37,552 nt of DNA from Stenotrophomonas sp. UBA2302 (GTDB lineage: Bacteria > Pseudomonadota > Gammaproteobacteria > Xanthomonadales > Xanthomonadaceae): positions 1,651 to 39,202 of the forward strand of contig DDVW01000025.1 in NCBI GenBank assembly GCA_002345545.1, written 5' to 3'. The stretch's first letter is position 1, and the number at the start of each line of letters is the position of its first letter. This document shows positions 28,558 through 36,962 of this stretch, in pieces. A model generated the notes under the pieces. That model saw only the letters and a list, made by a program, of their open reading frames with translations. It was not told the DNA's origin and did no database searches. Made by a program: the position numbers and the translations under genes.

Positions 28558-31089
28558 ATGTGCGCACGGATTCGTTCACGGAACTGTCGCGGCTCGCTGC
28601 TGTCGCTGGCCCTGATCGCCGGTTTGGCCCAGGCCCAGGACAGTGGCAACGGGACTGACCTGCAGTTCGGCAACTGGCTCGACCCGGCCGGCCGCATCGG
28701 CTGGGAGGGTTGTGACCCTGACGGCGGCAGCTGGCTGAGCGCGGAGAACAAGCGCACACCGACCGGCTTCCTGTATGGCTGCGCGCCCCGTCTGGCCGAG
28801 GCCAAACCACTGGGTGACAACGGCTGGCGCTATACCGGCGCTGTCGCGCTGGGCTACCTGCATCTGGGTGGCGACGAGAACAACAGCAACTGGCGTCGTT
28901 TCCGCGATGCGGATGATGGTGTGATCCTGCAGGCCAACTTCAGCCTCACCCGCGCCAGCGATGGCAGCTACGCCGACGTACGGCTGAGCCGGCTCAGCCG
29001 TGACAACCAGTATTACCGTGCGGTAATCGGCCAGGCCGGACGCTACAAGGTGCAGGCTTTCGTGCGCAGCACGCCGAATGTGCTCAGCACCAACGCGCGC
29101 TCGATCTGGGACGGCGTGGGCAGCGCCCACCTGACCCTGAAACCGGGACTCACCGCTGCCGGCAGCAGTTCCGCGCAGGTGGCCGCGGTGTCCGCGGCAC
29201 AGCCCTTCAGCACCTTGAGCGTGGTCCGTGACAAACAGGGTGTGAGCATCAACTACCTGCTCAACCCTCGCTGGAGCGGCTACGCCAGCCTTACCCATGA
29301 GGAGCGCAATGGCGCCCGCCCCTTCGGCGGCCCGTTCTTCTTCAACTATCCGTTCCCGGCCAACGGTGGCATCTACGAGATCCCGCGTCCGATCAACGAC
29401 AGCACGCTCAACTTCACCGGCGGGTTCCGCTTCGTCGGCAACGTGTGGCGCACCGATTTCAGCTACACCGGCTCGTTCTTCCGCAACGCCTACAGCGCCT
29501 ATGACTACCAGGTGCCGTATGGCCTGTACTCGGTGGCCGGTGCCTATACCCCGCCGTTGTACCAGGGCTCGTTCGCCTATGAGCCGGAGAACGACTACCA
29601 CCGCCTCGGCACCACCTTCGGCCGCAAGCTGTCCACATGGAATGGCGATTTCTCGGTGAACCTGGCGCTCACGACCATGCGCCAGAACGACGGGCTGCTG
29701 CCGCCGATGGATTGCCAGGGCCAGTTCGGGCAGACGCTGGCGCCTCCCTTCATCGCCGATTGCGCCAACTGGAACACCACCGACGCACTATCCAAAAAGC
29801 GCGCCGGGCTGGCGATCGACAACCAGAAAGTGGATGCGCGACTGGTATTCCTGCCCAGCGACAAGCTCACTTGGCGCAGCAGCGGGCGCTACCTGCGCGA
29901 GGATTACAGCGGCACCTACTGGGCCTACAACCCGCTGACCGACCAGTACGGCTACATCGCCGAAAACGGCTCGCAGGGCAGCGTGGTGCCGGGCGAAATG
30001 GGCCTGTGGGACCTTGGACCGAACGCCTCGGTACTGACCCGCATCCGCAACCTGCCGTTGGACAAGGAAACCAGCGAGGTCTCGACCGGCCTCGATTACC
30101 GGCTGGACAGCAGGAACACCCTGTCGGCCGGCTACAGCTTCACCCGCATCGAGCGCGCCCATCGCGAGGTCGGCACCACCCGCGACAACCAGCTCAAGCT
30201 CGGCTGGAACAACCGCACGCTCGACTGGCTGACCTTCCGCGCCAACTATTCCTGGCTGGACCGCAGCGGCAGCGACTATTACTACAACCCGTACGAATTC
30301 ACCTTCTCCAGTTCGCTGCCCGGCTTTGTCGGTGCCGACGCGCTGAGCCCGCATACCGTCTCGGCCCTGCGCAAATACGACATCGCCTCGCGCACCCAGC
30401 AGAAACTGGACCTGATGGCCACCTTCATCCTGCCGCACGAAATGACGGTCTACGCCTCCTTCCGTGGCGACCGCAACCGGTACGACGCACAACTTGGCCG
30501 CCAGCGCTTCGACACCTGGGCCAGCAGCGTGCAATGGGAGTGGCAGCCCAATCCCGACACCACCGCCAGTGCCTGGTACGGGCATGACCGCTCCACCCTG
30601 GCGGTCGCCAACGTCAATGACGCCATCCCCAGCACCGATCCGACGCTGGGCGGCAGCACCTATCCCGACGCATCGCGCTGGTGGATGGATGACGCCCAGC
30701 GCAACCACTACGCCGGCCTGAACTTCACCCGCCGCCTGGGTCGTGCCACCCTGGACCTGGCCTGGAACTGGACCTCCTCGCGCGGCACCACCCGCTACCG
30801 GATGAATTCGGCCGATGCCTTGACCATGCCGGCCAATGCCGCGTTGACCAGCGGCCGCTATCCGGTCATGGTCTACCGGGTGAATGCATTGACCGCCGGC
30901 ATCGCCCTGCCACTGGGGCAACGCACGCGCCTGCGGCTCTTCAATACCTACGAACGCGGCAACCTGTCCGACTGGCACTACTTCGGCTTCGAGGACACGC
31001 TGGTCTACGACCACCGCGTCTACACCGACGGCGGGCCGTCCAACTACCGCGTCAATCTGTTCGGGATGATGGTCGAGGTGCAGCTATGA
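28558..31089 (+). CDS. MtrB/PioB family outer-membrane beta-barrel protein
   Basis: 843 residues, longer than Shewanella MtrB (697) and close to PioB. Signal peptide residues 1-26 (SLLSLALIAGLAQA). The rest is many alternating aromatic strands (LTWRSSGRYLREDYSGTYWA, LDWLTFRANYSWLDRSG) ending in a terminal barrel strand YRVNLFGMMVEVQL. Cysteines come in likely disulfide pairs (52/75; two more near MDCQGQFG and IADCANW), but the N-terminal CxxC of Shewanella MtrB is absent. The family encloses the ten-haem cytochrome within the outer membrane. GGGAGA ribosome site; the stop overlaps the next start (ATGA). Confidence 0.92.
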   Translation: MCARIRSRNCRGSLLSLALIAGLAQAQDSGNGTDLQFGNWLDPAGRIGWEGCDPDGGSWLSAENKRTPTGFLYGCAPRLAEAKPLGDNGWRYTGAVALGYLHLGGDENNSNWRRFRDADDGVILQANFSLTRASDGSYADVRLSRLSRDNQYYRAVIGQAGRYKVQAFVRSTPNVLSTNARSIWDGVGSAHLTLKPGLTAAGSSSAQVAAVSAAQPFSTLSVVRDKQGVSINYLLNPRWSGYASLTHEERNGARPFGGPFFFNYPFPANGGIYEIPRPINDSTLNFTGGFRFVGNVWRTDFSYTGSFFRNAYSAYDYQVPYGLYSVAGAYTPPLYQGSFAYEPENDYHRLGTTFGRKLSTWNGDFSVNLALTTMRQNDGLLPPMDCQGQFGQTLAPPFIADCANWNTTDALSKKRAGLAIDNQKVDARLVFLPSDKLTWRSSGRYLREDYSGTYWAYNPLTDQYGYIAENGSQGSVVPGEMGLWDLGPNASVLTRIRNLPLDKETSEVSTGLDYRLDSRNTLSAGYSFTRIERAHREVGTTRDNQLKLGWNNRTLDWLTFRANYSWLDRSGSDYYYNPYEFTFSSSLPGFVGADALSPHTVSALRKYDIASRTQQKLDLMATFILPHEMTVYASFRGDRNRYDAQLGRQRFDTWASSVQWEWQPNPDTTASAWYGHDRSTLAVANVNDAIPSTDPTLGGSTYPDASRWWMDDAQRNHYAGLNFTRRLGRATLDLAWNWTSSRGTTRYRMNSADALTMPANAALTSGRYPVMVYRVNALTAGIALPLGQRTRLRLFNTYERGNLSDWHYFGFEDTLVYDHRVYTDGGPSNYRVNLFGMMVEVQL

Positions 31090-31853
31090 AACCGTTGCTT
31101 CTGCTGCCGGGCATCCTCTTCGGTATCGCCCTGACGTTGGGTACTGCCCAGGCGCAGGCCGAGGACGAAGCTGACCAGGTCCCTGCCTCCGAACTGAAGC
31201 CCCGCTATCTGGATCTGCGCGTGGCACCGCGCATCACCGGCGATATCGCCGCCGGCAAGGCCAAGGCACAGGTGTGCAGCGTCTGCCATGGGGATGATGG
31301 CTACACCGCCACCGCACCGTCCTTTCCCAACATTGGCGGCCAGCATGCCGACTTTGCCTACTGGCAACTGGTCGAACTCAAGCGGGGACGGCATCCGTCG
31401 CCGATGACGCCGCTGGTCAGCACCCTCAGCGACCAGGACATGCGCGACATGGCGGTGTATTACGCCAGCCTGCCAGCGCCGGCTGCCGCAGCAGCGCCGG
31501 CGGAAACTGCCGATGAACCCCTGGACACGGCACTGGTGGAACGCGGCCATGTGCTGTATCTGCAGGGTGACACGGAGAAAGGCATTCCACCCTGCCAGGG
31601 CTGCCACGGCAGTGATGCCCGCGGCATGCCCGGCGCCGACAGCCCCAACCGGAACGGGCACACGCCCTACGCCGCCTTCCCGTCGTTGCGCGGCCAGCAT
31701 GCGGTTTATCTGCAAAGCAAGCTCGCTGAATACCACAACAGCGACCTGCGCGACTCCACCAGCGACTTCATCATGGGCGCTGTCGGCAAGCGGCTGGATG
31801 CCGAGAGTATCCAGGCGGTCTCGGCCTGGCTTTCCACCTTGCCGCATGACTGA
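31086..31853 (+). CDS. Dihaem cytochrome c4-like protein
   Basis: 255 residues with signal peptide (LLLLPGILFGIALTLGTAQA). Two class I cytochrome domains: CSVCH at 64-68 with likely Met ligand 107 (SPMTPL), and CQGCH at 170-174 with likely Met230 (FIMGAV). The repeats FPNIGGQHADFAYWQL and FPSLRGQHAVYLQSKL are c4 hallmarks. An Ala/Pro-rich linker (about 130-145) joins the halves. Cytochromes c4 carry electrons in the periplasm, often to a cbb3 oxidase or from a bc1 complex. It is translated from an ATGA overlap with the barrel gene, GAGGTG upstream, so all three are one unit. It is the probable periplasmic partner of the ten-haem protein. Confidence 0.93.
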   Translation: MKPLLLLPGILFGIALTLGTAQAQAEDEADQVPASELKPRYLDLRVAPRITGDIAAGKAKAQVCSVCHGDDGYTATAPSFPNIGGQHADFAYWQLVELKRGRHPSPMTPLVSTLSDQDMRDMAVYYASLPAPAAAAAPAETADEPLDTALVERGHVLYLQGDTEKGIPPCQGCHGSDARGMPGADSPNRNGHTPYAAFPSLRGQHAVYLQSKLAEYHNSDLRDSTSDFIMGAVGKRLDAESIQAVSAWLSTLPHD

Positions 31854-31904
31854 ACATGAATAAACGCCGGCGATGGCGGCGCTTGCCATTCGGTAATTTC
31901 AGTT

Positions 31905-31919
31905 ACAGGATCATCCTGT
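31905..31919. promoter_or_regulatory. 15-bp palindrome upstream of azurin
   Basis: ACAGGATCATCCTGT: 7-base perfect arms around a central C, 46 bases before the azurin start. It may be an operator for a separate azurin promoter. Confidence 0.4.
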
Positions 31920-31964
31920 CCCCGTCCGTCAGGGACCCACCATTCCCCACACAGGAGTATTCAC

Positions 31965-32420
31965 ATGTTCCGTAAACTGCTGATCGCCTCGACCCTGGCT
32001 CTGGGTGCCGCCGGGGCGGCCCAAGCCGCTGATACGTGTTCGGTGAACCTGGAGGGCAACGATGCCATGCGCTACAACATGGCCAACATCGATGTGCCCA
32101 AGAGCTGTGCCAACTTCACCATCCACCTGAAGCACACCGGCAAGATGGCCAGAAACGTGATGGGCCACAACGTGGTGGTCGCCAAGACCGCCGACATGAA
32201 GGCCATCGACACCGACGGCATGAAGGCCGGGCTGGCCGCCGAGTACATCAAGGCCGGTGACACCCGCGTCATCGCCCACAGCAAGGTGGTGGGCAGTGGC
32301 GAAACCACCAGCGTCAGCATCCCGGTGGCCTCGCTCACCGCCGTCGGCGCGCCCCTGTCCTTCTTCTGCAGCTTCCCCGGTCATTCGGCGCTGATGAAGG
32401 GCTCTATCACGCTCAAGTGA
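31965..32420 (+). CDS. azu: Azurin (blue copper protein)
   Basis: 151 residues; signal peptide ending AAQA, mature protein close to 129 residues as in Pseudomonas azurin. All type 1 copper ligands are present: Gly67-His68 (VMGHN), Cys135 (FFCSF), His140 (PGHSA) and Met144 (ALMKG); disulfide Cys25-Cys48. AGGAG ribosome site. Azurin carries single electrons in the periplasm, for example to nitrite reductase or cytochrome peroxidase in other bacteria; neither is here. Next to the ten-haem/barrel/c4 genes it is most likely an alternative carrier for the same electrons. The 111-bp gap to the c4 gene and a palindrome suggest it may also be expressed on its own. Confidence 0.97.
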   Translation: MFRKLLIASTLALGAAGAAQAADTCSVNLEGNDAMRYNMANIDVPKSCANFTIHLKHTGKMARNVMGHNVVVAKTADMKAIDTDGMKAGLAAEYIKAGDTRVIAHSKVVGSGETTSVSIPVASLTAVGAPLSFFCSFPGHSALMKGSITLK

Positions 32421-32482
32421 GCCTGTCATTGATCATCGGCCGCGCCAATACCGCGGTCTTGGGCTAATCTTGCACAGTCAAA

Positions 32483-32528
32483 GGCGCCTGCGCAGCGCGG
32501 CGCCTGAGGCTGATGCGACGCGTCAGCC
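32483..32528 (+). other. Two hairpins in the ccmC leader
   Basis: GGCGCC (32483-32488) with GGCGCC (32499-32504), then GGCTGA (32508-32513) with TCAGCC (32523-32528). They lie between azurin and ccmC and could stop transcription, protect the mRNA or affect ccmC translation. No T-run follows. Confidence 0.4.
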
Positions 32529-32553
32529 GCCGTACCCATCAACGAGCAATCGG

Positions 32554-33306
32554 ATGTTCAAAGCTTTAACCGGCTGGTTCCACAAACTGGGCTCTCCGCC
32601 CTACTTCGACACCTTCGCCGCCCGCTGGTCCCCCTGGTGCTATATCGCCTCCCTTCCGCTGTTCGCCCTCGGCCTGTGGCAGGCGCTGGCGGTGGTGCCT
32701 GCCGACTACCAGCAGGGTGACAGCTTCCGCATCCTGTACATCCACGTGCCAACGGCATGGATGAGCCTGTTCGTGTTCGGCCTGATGGCGTTTTACAGCG
32801 CCATCGCGCTGGTCTGGCGCATCAAGCTGTCCGAGATCCTGGCCATGGCCTGCGCGCCGATCGGCGCCGCCTTCACCTTGGTTACCCTGCTCACCGGCAG
32901 CATCTGGGGCAAGCCGATGTGGGGCACCTGGTGGGACTGGGACCCGCGCCTGACCACCGAGCTGATCCTGCTGTTCCTGTATCTGGGCGTGATGGGCCTG
33001 TATGGCGCCATCGATGACCGCCGTGCCGCCGCCCGTGCCGCCGGCCTGCTGGCCATCGTCGGCGTGGTGCTGCTGCCGGTGATCCGCTATTCGGTGGTGT
33101 GGTGGAACTCGCTGCACCAGGGCCAGACCATCAGTCTGTTCGGCGAATCCAGCATGGACAGCAGCATGGTCCTGCCGCTGTGGCTGATGGTGTTCGCCAC
33201 CAAATTCTGGTTCGCCGGCTCGCTGCTGGCCCGCGCCCGTGCCGACAACCTGCGCCGTGAGGCCGGCAAGGCCTGGGTGCGCGAGCGCCTGGAGGGCGCG
33301 CGATGA
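32554..33306 (+). CDS. ccmC: Haem handling protein CcmC
   Basis: 250 residues from ATG 32554 (an in-frame ATG at 32470 would lie in the hairpin leader). Six membrane helices and the tryptophan-rich haem motif [10 protein letters not shown], flanked by periplasmic histidines ([14 protein letters not shown]). CcmC loads haem on to CcmE at the inner membrane. First gene of the second half of the ccm locus; its stop overlaps ccmD. The ribosome site is weak (GAG), so expression may depend on transcription through the cassette. Confidence 0.96.
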   Translation: MFKALTGWFHKLGSPPYFDTFAARWSPWCYIASLPLFALGLWQALAVVPADYQQGDSFRILYIHVPTAWMSLFVFGLMAFYSAIALVWRIKLSEILAMACAPIGAAFTLVTLLTGSIWGKPMWGTWWDWDPRLTTELILLFLYLGVMGLYGAIDDRRAAARAAGLLAIVGVVLLPVIRYSVVWWNSLHQGQTISLFGESSMDSSMVLPLWLMVFATKFWFAGSLLARARADNLRREAGKAWVRERLEGAR

Positions 33307-33479
33307 GCTACTTCAAGTATGTGGCGCTGGCCTACGGCGTCTTTTTTGTGGTGATGGCCTGGGATTTCATCATCCCGCGCCTGCAATTGCGCCAGCAGCT
33401 GCGCGCGGCCCGCCACCGGCTGGCGCGTGCACAACGCGCCGACGCCGCACCGGCAGGCAATGGAGAACTGGACCGATGA
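33303..33479 (+). CDS. ccmD: Haem exporter protein CcmD
   Basis: 58 residues, beginning [20 protein letters not shown]: one membrane helix near the N-terminus ([15 protein letters not shown]), followed by a basic cytoplasmic part ([18 protein letters not shown]). Small size, topology and position between ccmC and ccmE identify it. It helps release haem-CcmE from the CcmABC complex. GGAGGG lies just upstream; the start overlaps the ccmC stop (ATGA), and the end overlaps the ccmE start (ATGA). Confidence 0.93.
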   Translation: MSYFKYVALAYGVFFVVMAWDFIIPRLQLRQQLRAARHRLARAQRADAAPAGNGELDR

Positions 33480-33946
33480 TGACCCCGACCCAACGTCGCC
33501 GCATGCTGCTGGTGGTGCTGGTGGTGGCTGCCGCCTCCATCGCACTGGTACTGGTCAGCGCGGCCCTGCAACGCAATATCGCCTATCTCTACACCCCGTC
33601 GGAGGTGCAGGCCGGCAAGGTCGCCGCGGATGCACGCTTCCGTCTGGGCGGCATGGTTTCCAAGGATTCGTTCAAGCGCGACAGTGGCGCGCTGCTGGCC
33701 CGCTTCGAGGTGACCGACGGCGATGCACAGCTGCCCGTCACCTACGACAAGATCCTGCCCGACCTGTTCCGCGAGGGGCAGGCGGTGGTGGCCACCGGGC
33801 GCATGGTGGACGGTGTGTTCGTGGCCGAGGATGTGCTGGCCAAGCACGATGAGACCTATATGCCCAAGGAACTGGCCGACAAGATGGGCATGGCGCATGA
33901 AAAGCATCAGGTTCCCTCCGCCCCCCAGACGACGGAAGCTCCCTGA
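33476..33946 (+). CDS. ccmE: Haem chaperone CcmE
   Basis: 156 residues from ATG 33476 (GGAG 10 bases upstream; ATG 33479 is the alternative). One N-terminal membrane anchor ([17 protein letters not shown]), then a small beta-barrel. The covalent haem-binding site is His124, with Tyr128 in KHDETY, the H-x3-Y form of the family. It carries haem in the periplasm from CcmABCD to CcmF/CcmH. The C-terminal 28 residues are flexible, normal for the family. Confidence 0.96.
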   Translation: MMTPTQRRRMLLVVLVVAAASIALVLVSAALQRNIAYLYTPSEVQAGKVAADARFRLGGMVSKDSFKRDSGALLARFEVTDGDAQLPVTYDKILPDLFREGQAVVATGRMVDGVFVAEDVLAKHDETYMPKELADKMGMAHEKHQVPSAPQTTEAP

Positions 33947-35878
33947 GTGCTGCCAGAAACCGGACAGATCCTGCTGATCCTCGCGCTGCTGGCTTCCCTG
34001 CTGCAGAGCGTGCTGCCACTGCTTGGCGCCCATCGGAAAAATGCCGCGTTGATCGCCACCGCGCGACCGGCGGCGCTGCTGCAGCTGACCATGGTGCTGG
34101 GTGCCTTCGTGGTGTTGACCCTGGCGTTCGTGCGCCAGGACTTCTCGCTGCGCTATGTCGCCGAGAACTCCAATTCGCTGCTGCCGATGATCTACCGCTA
34201 TTCAGCGGTATGGGGCGCGCATGAAGGCTCGCTGCTGCTGTGGGCGCTGGTGCTGGCGCTGTGGACGGCGGCCGTGGCCGAGTGCTCGCGCAAGCTGCCG
34301 GCCGATGTCGTCGCCCGCGTGCTGGCGGTGATGGGCATGATCAGCGCCGGCTTCCTTGCCTTCCTGCTGTTCACCTCCAACCCGTTCGACCGCCTGCTGC
34401 CGGCGCCGCCGGAAGGCCACGACCTGAATCCGCTGCTGCAGGATCCCGGGCTGATCCTGCACCCGCCGATCCTGTATGTGGGTTACGTGGGTTTCGCGGT
34501 ACCGTTCGCCTTCGCCATCGCCGCCCTGCTGGACGGCCGCATCGATGTGCGCTGGCTGCGCTGGACCCGGCCCTGGACCAACGTGGCCTGGGGTTTCCTC
34601 ACCCTCGGCATCGCGCTGGGCAGCTGGTGGGCCTACTACGAGCTGGGCTGGGGCGGCTGGTGGTTCTGGGACCCGGTGGAAAACGCCAGCTTCATGCCGT
34701 GGCTGGTCGGTGCCGCGCTGATCCACTCGCAGGCGGCGACGGAAAAGCGCGGCGTCTTCATCGGCTGGACACTGCTGCTGGCGATCGCCGCATTCGCGCT
34801 GTCGCTGCTGGGTGCCTTCCTGGTCCGCTCCGGCGTGCTGACCAGCGTGCATTCCTTCGCCGCCGACCCGGCGCGCGGCATGTTCATCCTCGCCTTCCTC
34901 GCCATCGTCATCGGCGGCTCGCTGCTGCTGTATGTGCTGCGTGCGCCGACCGTGGGCGGCAACAGCGACCCAAGCCGCGGCTTCACCCTCAATTCGCGCG
35001 AGAGCCTGCTGCTGGCCAACAACCTGCTGCTCAGCTGCGCCTGCGCGATGGTGCTGCTCGGCACCCTGTATCCGCTGCTGGCCGACGCGCTGGACCTGGG
35101 CAAGATCTCGGTGGGTCCGCCCTACTTCGGCACGCTGTTCCTGCTGCTGATGACGCCGCTGGTGGCGCTGGTCCCGTTCGGTCCGCTGACCCGCTGGCAG
35201 CGTGAGCAGGGCATGCGCCCGCTGGCGCTGCTTGCCCCGTGGCTGGGCCTGGCCCTGCTGCTGGGTGTGGTGGCCTGGTTCATGGCGCCGCAGGGCAAGC
35301 TCAAGGCCGCCGCCGGTATCGCCGCGGCCGCCTGGGTCGGGCTGGGGACGCTGTATTTCCTGTGGACGCGGCTGCGCAACAGCGGCCGGATCAATGCCGA
35401 AACCCTGGGCATGCTGGTCGCCCACCTGGGTATCGCCGTGTTCCTGGTCGGCGCGCTGCTGGTGGAGGCGCTGAACGTCCAGCATGAAGTGGCGCTGGCA
35501 CCGGGTTCGTCGGTGGAAGCCGGTGGCTACCGGTTCACGCTGGAAGGTGTGGATGCGACCAACGGCCCCAACTACCACTCCGACCGCGGCCATGTGCGGG
35601 TATCACGCGACGGCCAGTCCATCACCCTGCTGCATCCTGAAAAGCGCATGTACGCCAGCGGCGGCATGCCGATGACCGAGGCCGGCATCCATCCGGCGCT
35701 CGGCGGTGACCTGTATGTCGCCCTGGGCGAATCCCTCGGCGATGGTGCTTGGGCGGTACGCGTGCAGATCAAGCCTTTTGTCCGCTGGATCTGGCTGGGC
35801 GCAGCGCTGATGGCGCTGGGCGGTTTCGTCACCGCCGCCGACCGCCGTTTCCGCCGGTTCCCGGAGAAGAAATCCTGA
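33947..35878 (+). CDS. ccmF: Cytochrome c haem lyase subunit CcmF
   Basis: 643 residues from a GTG at 33947 directly after the ccmE stop. About 14-15 membrane helices, the tryptophan-rich motif GWGGWWFWDPVENASFMPWL, and conserved histidines (ILHPPILY, ALIHSQA, TSVHSF). CcmF takes haem from CcmE and, with CcmH/CcmI, attaches it to CxxCH sites of apocytochromes, including the ten-haem and dihaem proteins upstream. Its stop overlaps the next start (TGATG). Confidence 0.96.
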   Translation: MLPETGQILLILALLASLLQSVLPLLGAHRKNAALIATARPAALLQLTMVLGAFVVLTLAFVRQDFSLRYVAENSNSLLPMIYRYSAVWGAHEGSLLLWALVLALWTAAVAECSRKLPADVVARVLAVMGMISAGFLAFLLFTSNPFDRLLPAPPEGHDLNPLLQDPGLILHPPILYVGYVGFAVPFAFAIAALLDGRIDVRWLRWTRPWTNVAWGFLTLGIALGSWWAYYELGWGGWWFWDPVENASFMPWLVGAALIHSQAATEKRGVFIGWTLLLAIAAFALSLLGAFLVRSGVLTSVHSFAADPARGMFILAFLAIVIGGSLLLYVLRAPTVGGNSDPSRGFTLNSRESLLLANNLLLSCACAMVLLGTLYPLLADALDLGKISVGPPYFGTLFLLLMTPLVALVPFGPLTRWQREQGMRPLALLAPWLGLALLLGVVAWFMAPQGKLKAAAGIAAAAWVGLGTLYFLWTRLRNSGRINAETLGMLVAHLGIAVFLVGALLVEALNVQHEVALAPGSSVEAGGYRFTLEGVDATNGPNYHSDRGHVRVSRDGQSITLLHPEKRMYASGGMPMTEAGIHPALGGDLYVALGESLGDGAWAVRVQIKPFVRWIWLGAALMALGGFVTAADRRFRRFPEKKS

Positions 35879-36507
35879 TGTCCGACTCCCCGCAGCCTCC
35901 ACAGTCCACTCCGAACCGCCTGCCTCCGGTGGCGATCATCCTCGGCGTACTGTTCTTCATCGGCCTGATGGGGCTGATGCTCTATGGCGTCAGCCGCTCG
36001 GACCGGCCCGACCGCGACACCCTGCCCTCGGCACTGCAGGACAAACCGGCACCGGAGTTCTCGCTGCCGCTGCTGCATGATCCGCACGTCTTCGTCAGCA
36101 GCCAGGACCTGCGCGGCATGCCGTACCTGCTCAACGTGTGGGGCAGCTGGTGCCCGTCCTGCCGCGACGAGCATCCGGTGCTCACCCGTTTTGCCGAAAC
36201 CAAGCGGCTGCGCGTGATCGGCTACAACTGGAAGGACGAGCCGGCCGATGCATTGCGCTGGCTGGAGCAGCTGGGCAATCCGTACATCGCGGTGATCGCC
36301 GACCAGGAAGGCCGCACTGCGCTGGACTGGGGTATCGCCGCCGCGCCGGAAACCTTCCTGGTCGATGGCAGCGGCATCGTGCGCTGGAAATACAGTGGCG
36401 CGATCACCCAGCAGGTGCTGGATACGCAGTTGATCCCGGCACTAGAGAAAGTCGAGGCCGCCGCCGGCCAGGCGCAGCCGTCCTCCCCGTCGGATCCGCG
36501 TCCATGA
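35878..36507 (+). CDS. dsbE: Thiol:disulfide interchange protein DsbE/CcmG
   Basis: 209 residues, N-terminal membrane anchor (VAIILGVLFFIGLMGLMLYG), then a periplasmic thioredoxin fold with WCPSC (Cys92, Cys95) and the CcmG-type acidic loop VIGYNWKDEPADA; cis-proline in AAPETFLVD. It keeps apocytochrome CxxCH cysteines reduced before haem attachment. The C-terminal tail is about 20 residues longer than E. coli CcmG (QAQPSSPSDPRP). Overlaps ccmF and ccmH. Confidence 0.95.
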   Translation: MSDSPQPPQSTPNRLPPVAIILGVLFFIGLMGLMLYGVSRSDRPDRDTLPSALQDKPAPEFSLPLLHDPHVFVSSQDLRGMPYLLNVWGSWCPSCRDEHPVLTRFAETKRLRVIGYNWKDEPADALRWLEQLGNPYIAVIADQEGRTALDWGIAAAPETFLVDGSGIVRWKYSGAITQQVLDTQLIPALEKVEAAAGQAQPSSPSDPRP

Positions 36508-36962
36508 TGCTCCGCCTGCTGCTGCCGCTGTTGTTGCTGTGCGCTGCCGGACTGGCCGGCGCACAACCGGCCGGCGATCCCTCGCCGCTGCAGTTCCACG
36601 ACACGGCCGAGGAAGCGCGCTTCCACCAGCTCACCGCAGAACTGCGCTGCGTGCAGTGCCAGAACCAGTCGCTGGCCGACTCCAACGCACAGATCGCCCA
36701 TGACCTTCGCCGCGAGGTGCTGGTCCTGATGCGCGAAGGCCGTAGCGATGCCCAGGTCAAGCAGTTCCTGGTCGAACGCTACGGCGACTTCGTGCTGTAC
36801 CGGCCGCAGATGACGGCCAGCACCTGGCTGTTGTGGTTCGGGCCGGGTGTACTGCTGCTGATCGGCGCGCTGTGGCTGTTCCTGCACGTGCGCCGGCGCG
36901 CGCAGACCGTACCGCTCAAGGCGCTTGATGAAGAAGCAAGCCAGGAATCTCGTGAATGGTGA
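36504..36962 (+). CDS. ccmH: Cytochrome c maturation protein CcmH
   Basis: 152 residues: signal peptide (LRLLLPLLLLCAAGLAGA), a periplasmic three-helix domain with the redox motif RCVQCQNQ (Cys49, Cys52), and one membrane helix (TWLLWFGPGVLLLIGALWLF). It is the short CcmH form, with the TPR part encoded separately in the next gene. It works with CcmF and CcmG to present reduced apocytochrome. The start overlaps dsbE (ATGA; a second ATG follows at 36507). Confidence 0.95.
   Translation: MMLRLLLPLLLLCAAGLAGAQPAGDPSPLQFHDTAEEARFHQLTAELRCVQCQNQSLADSNAQIAHDLRREVLVLMREGRSDAQVKQFLVERYGDFVLYRPQMTASTWLLWFGPGVLLLIGALWLFLHVRRRAQTVPLKALDEEASQESREW

Noticed and set aside
32470..32553. Upstream ATG of ccmC at 32470
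   Set aside because: It would add 28 residues with no family match, and the stretch contains two hairpins; the family N-terminus begins at 32554.
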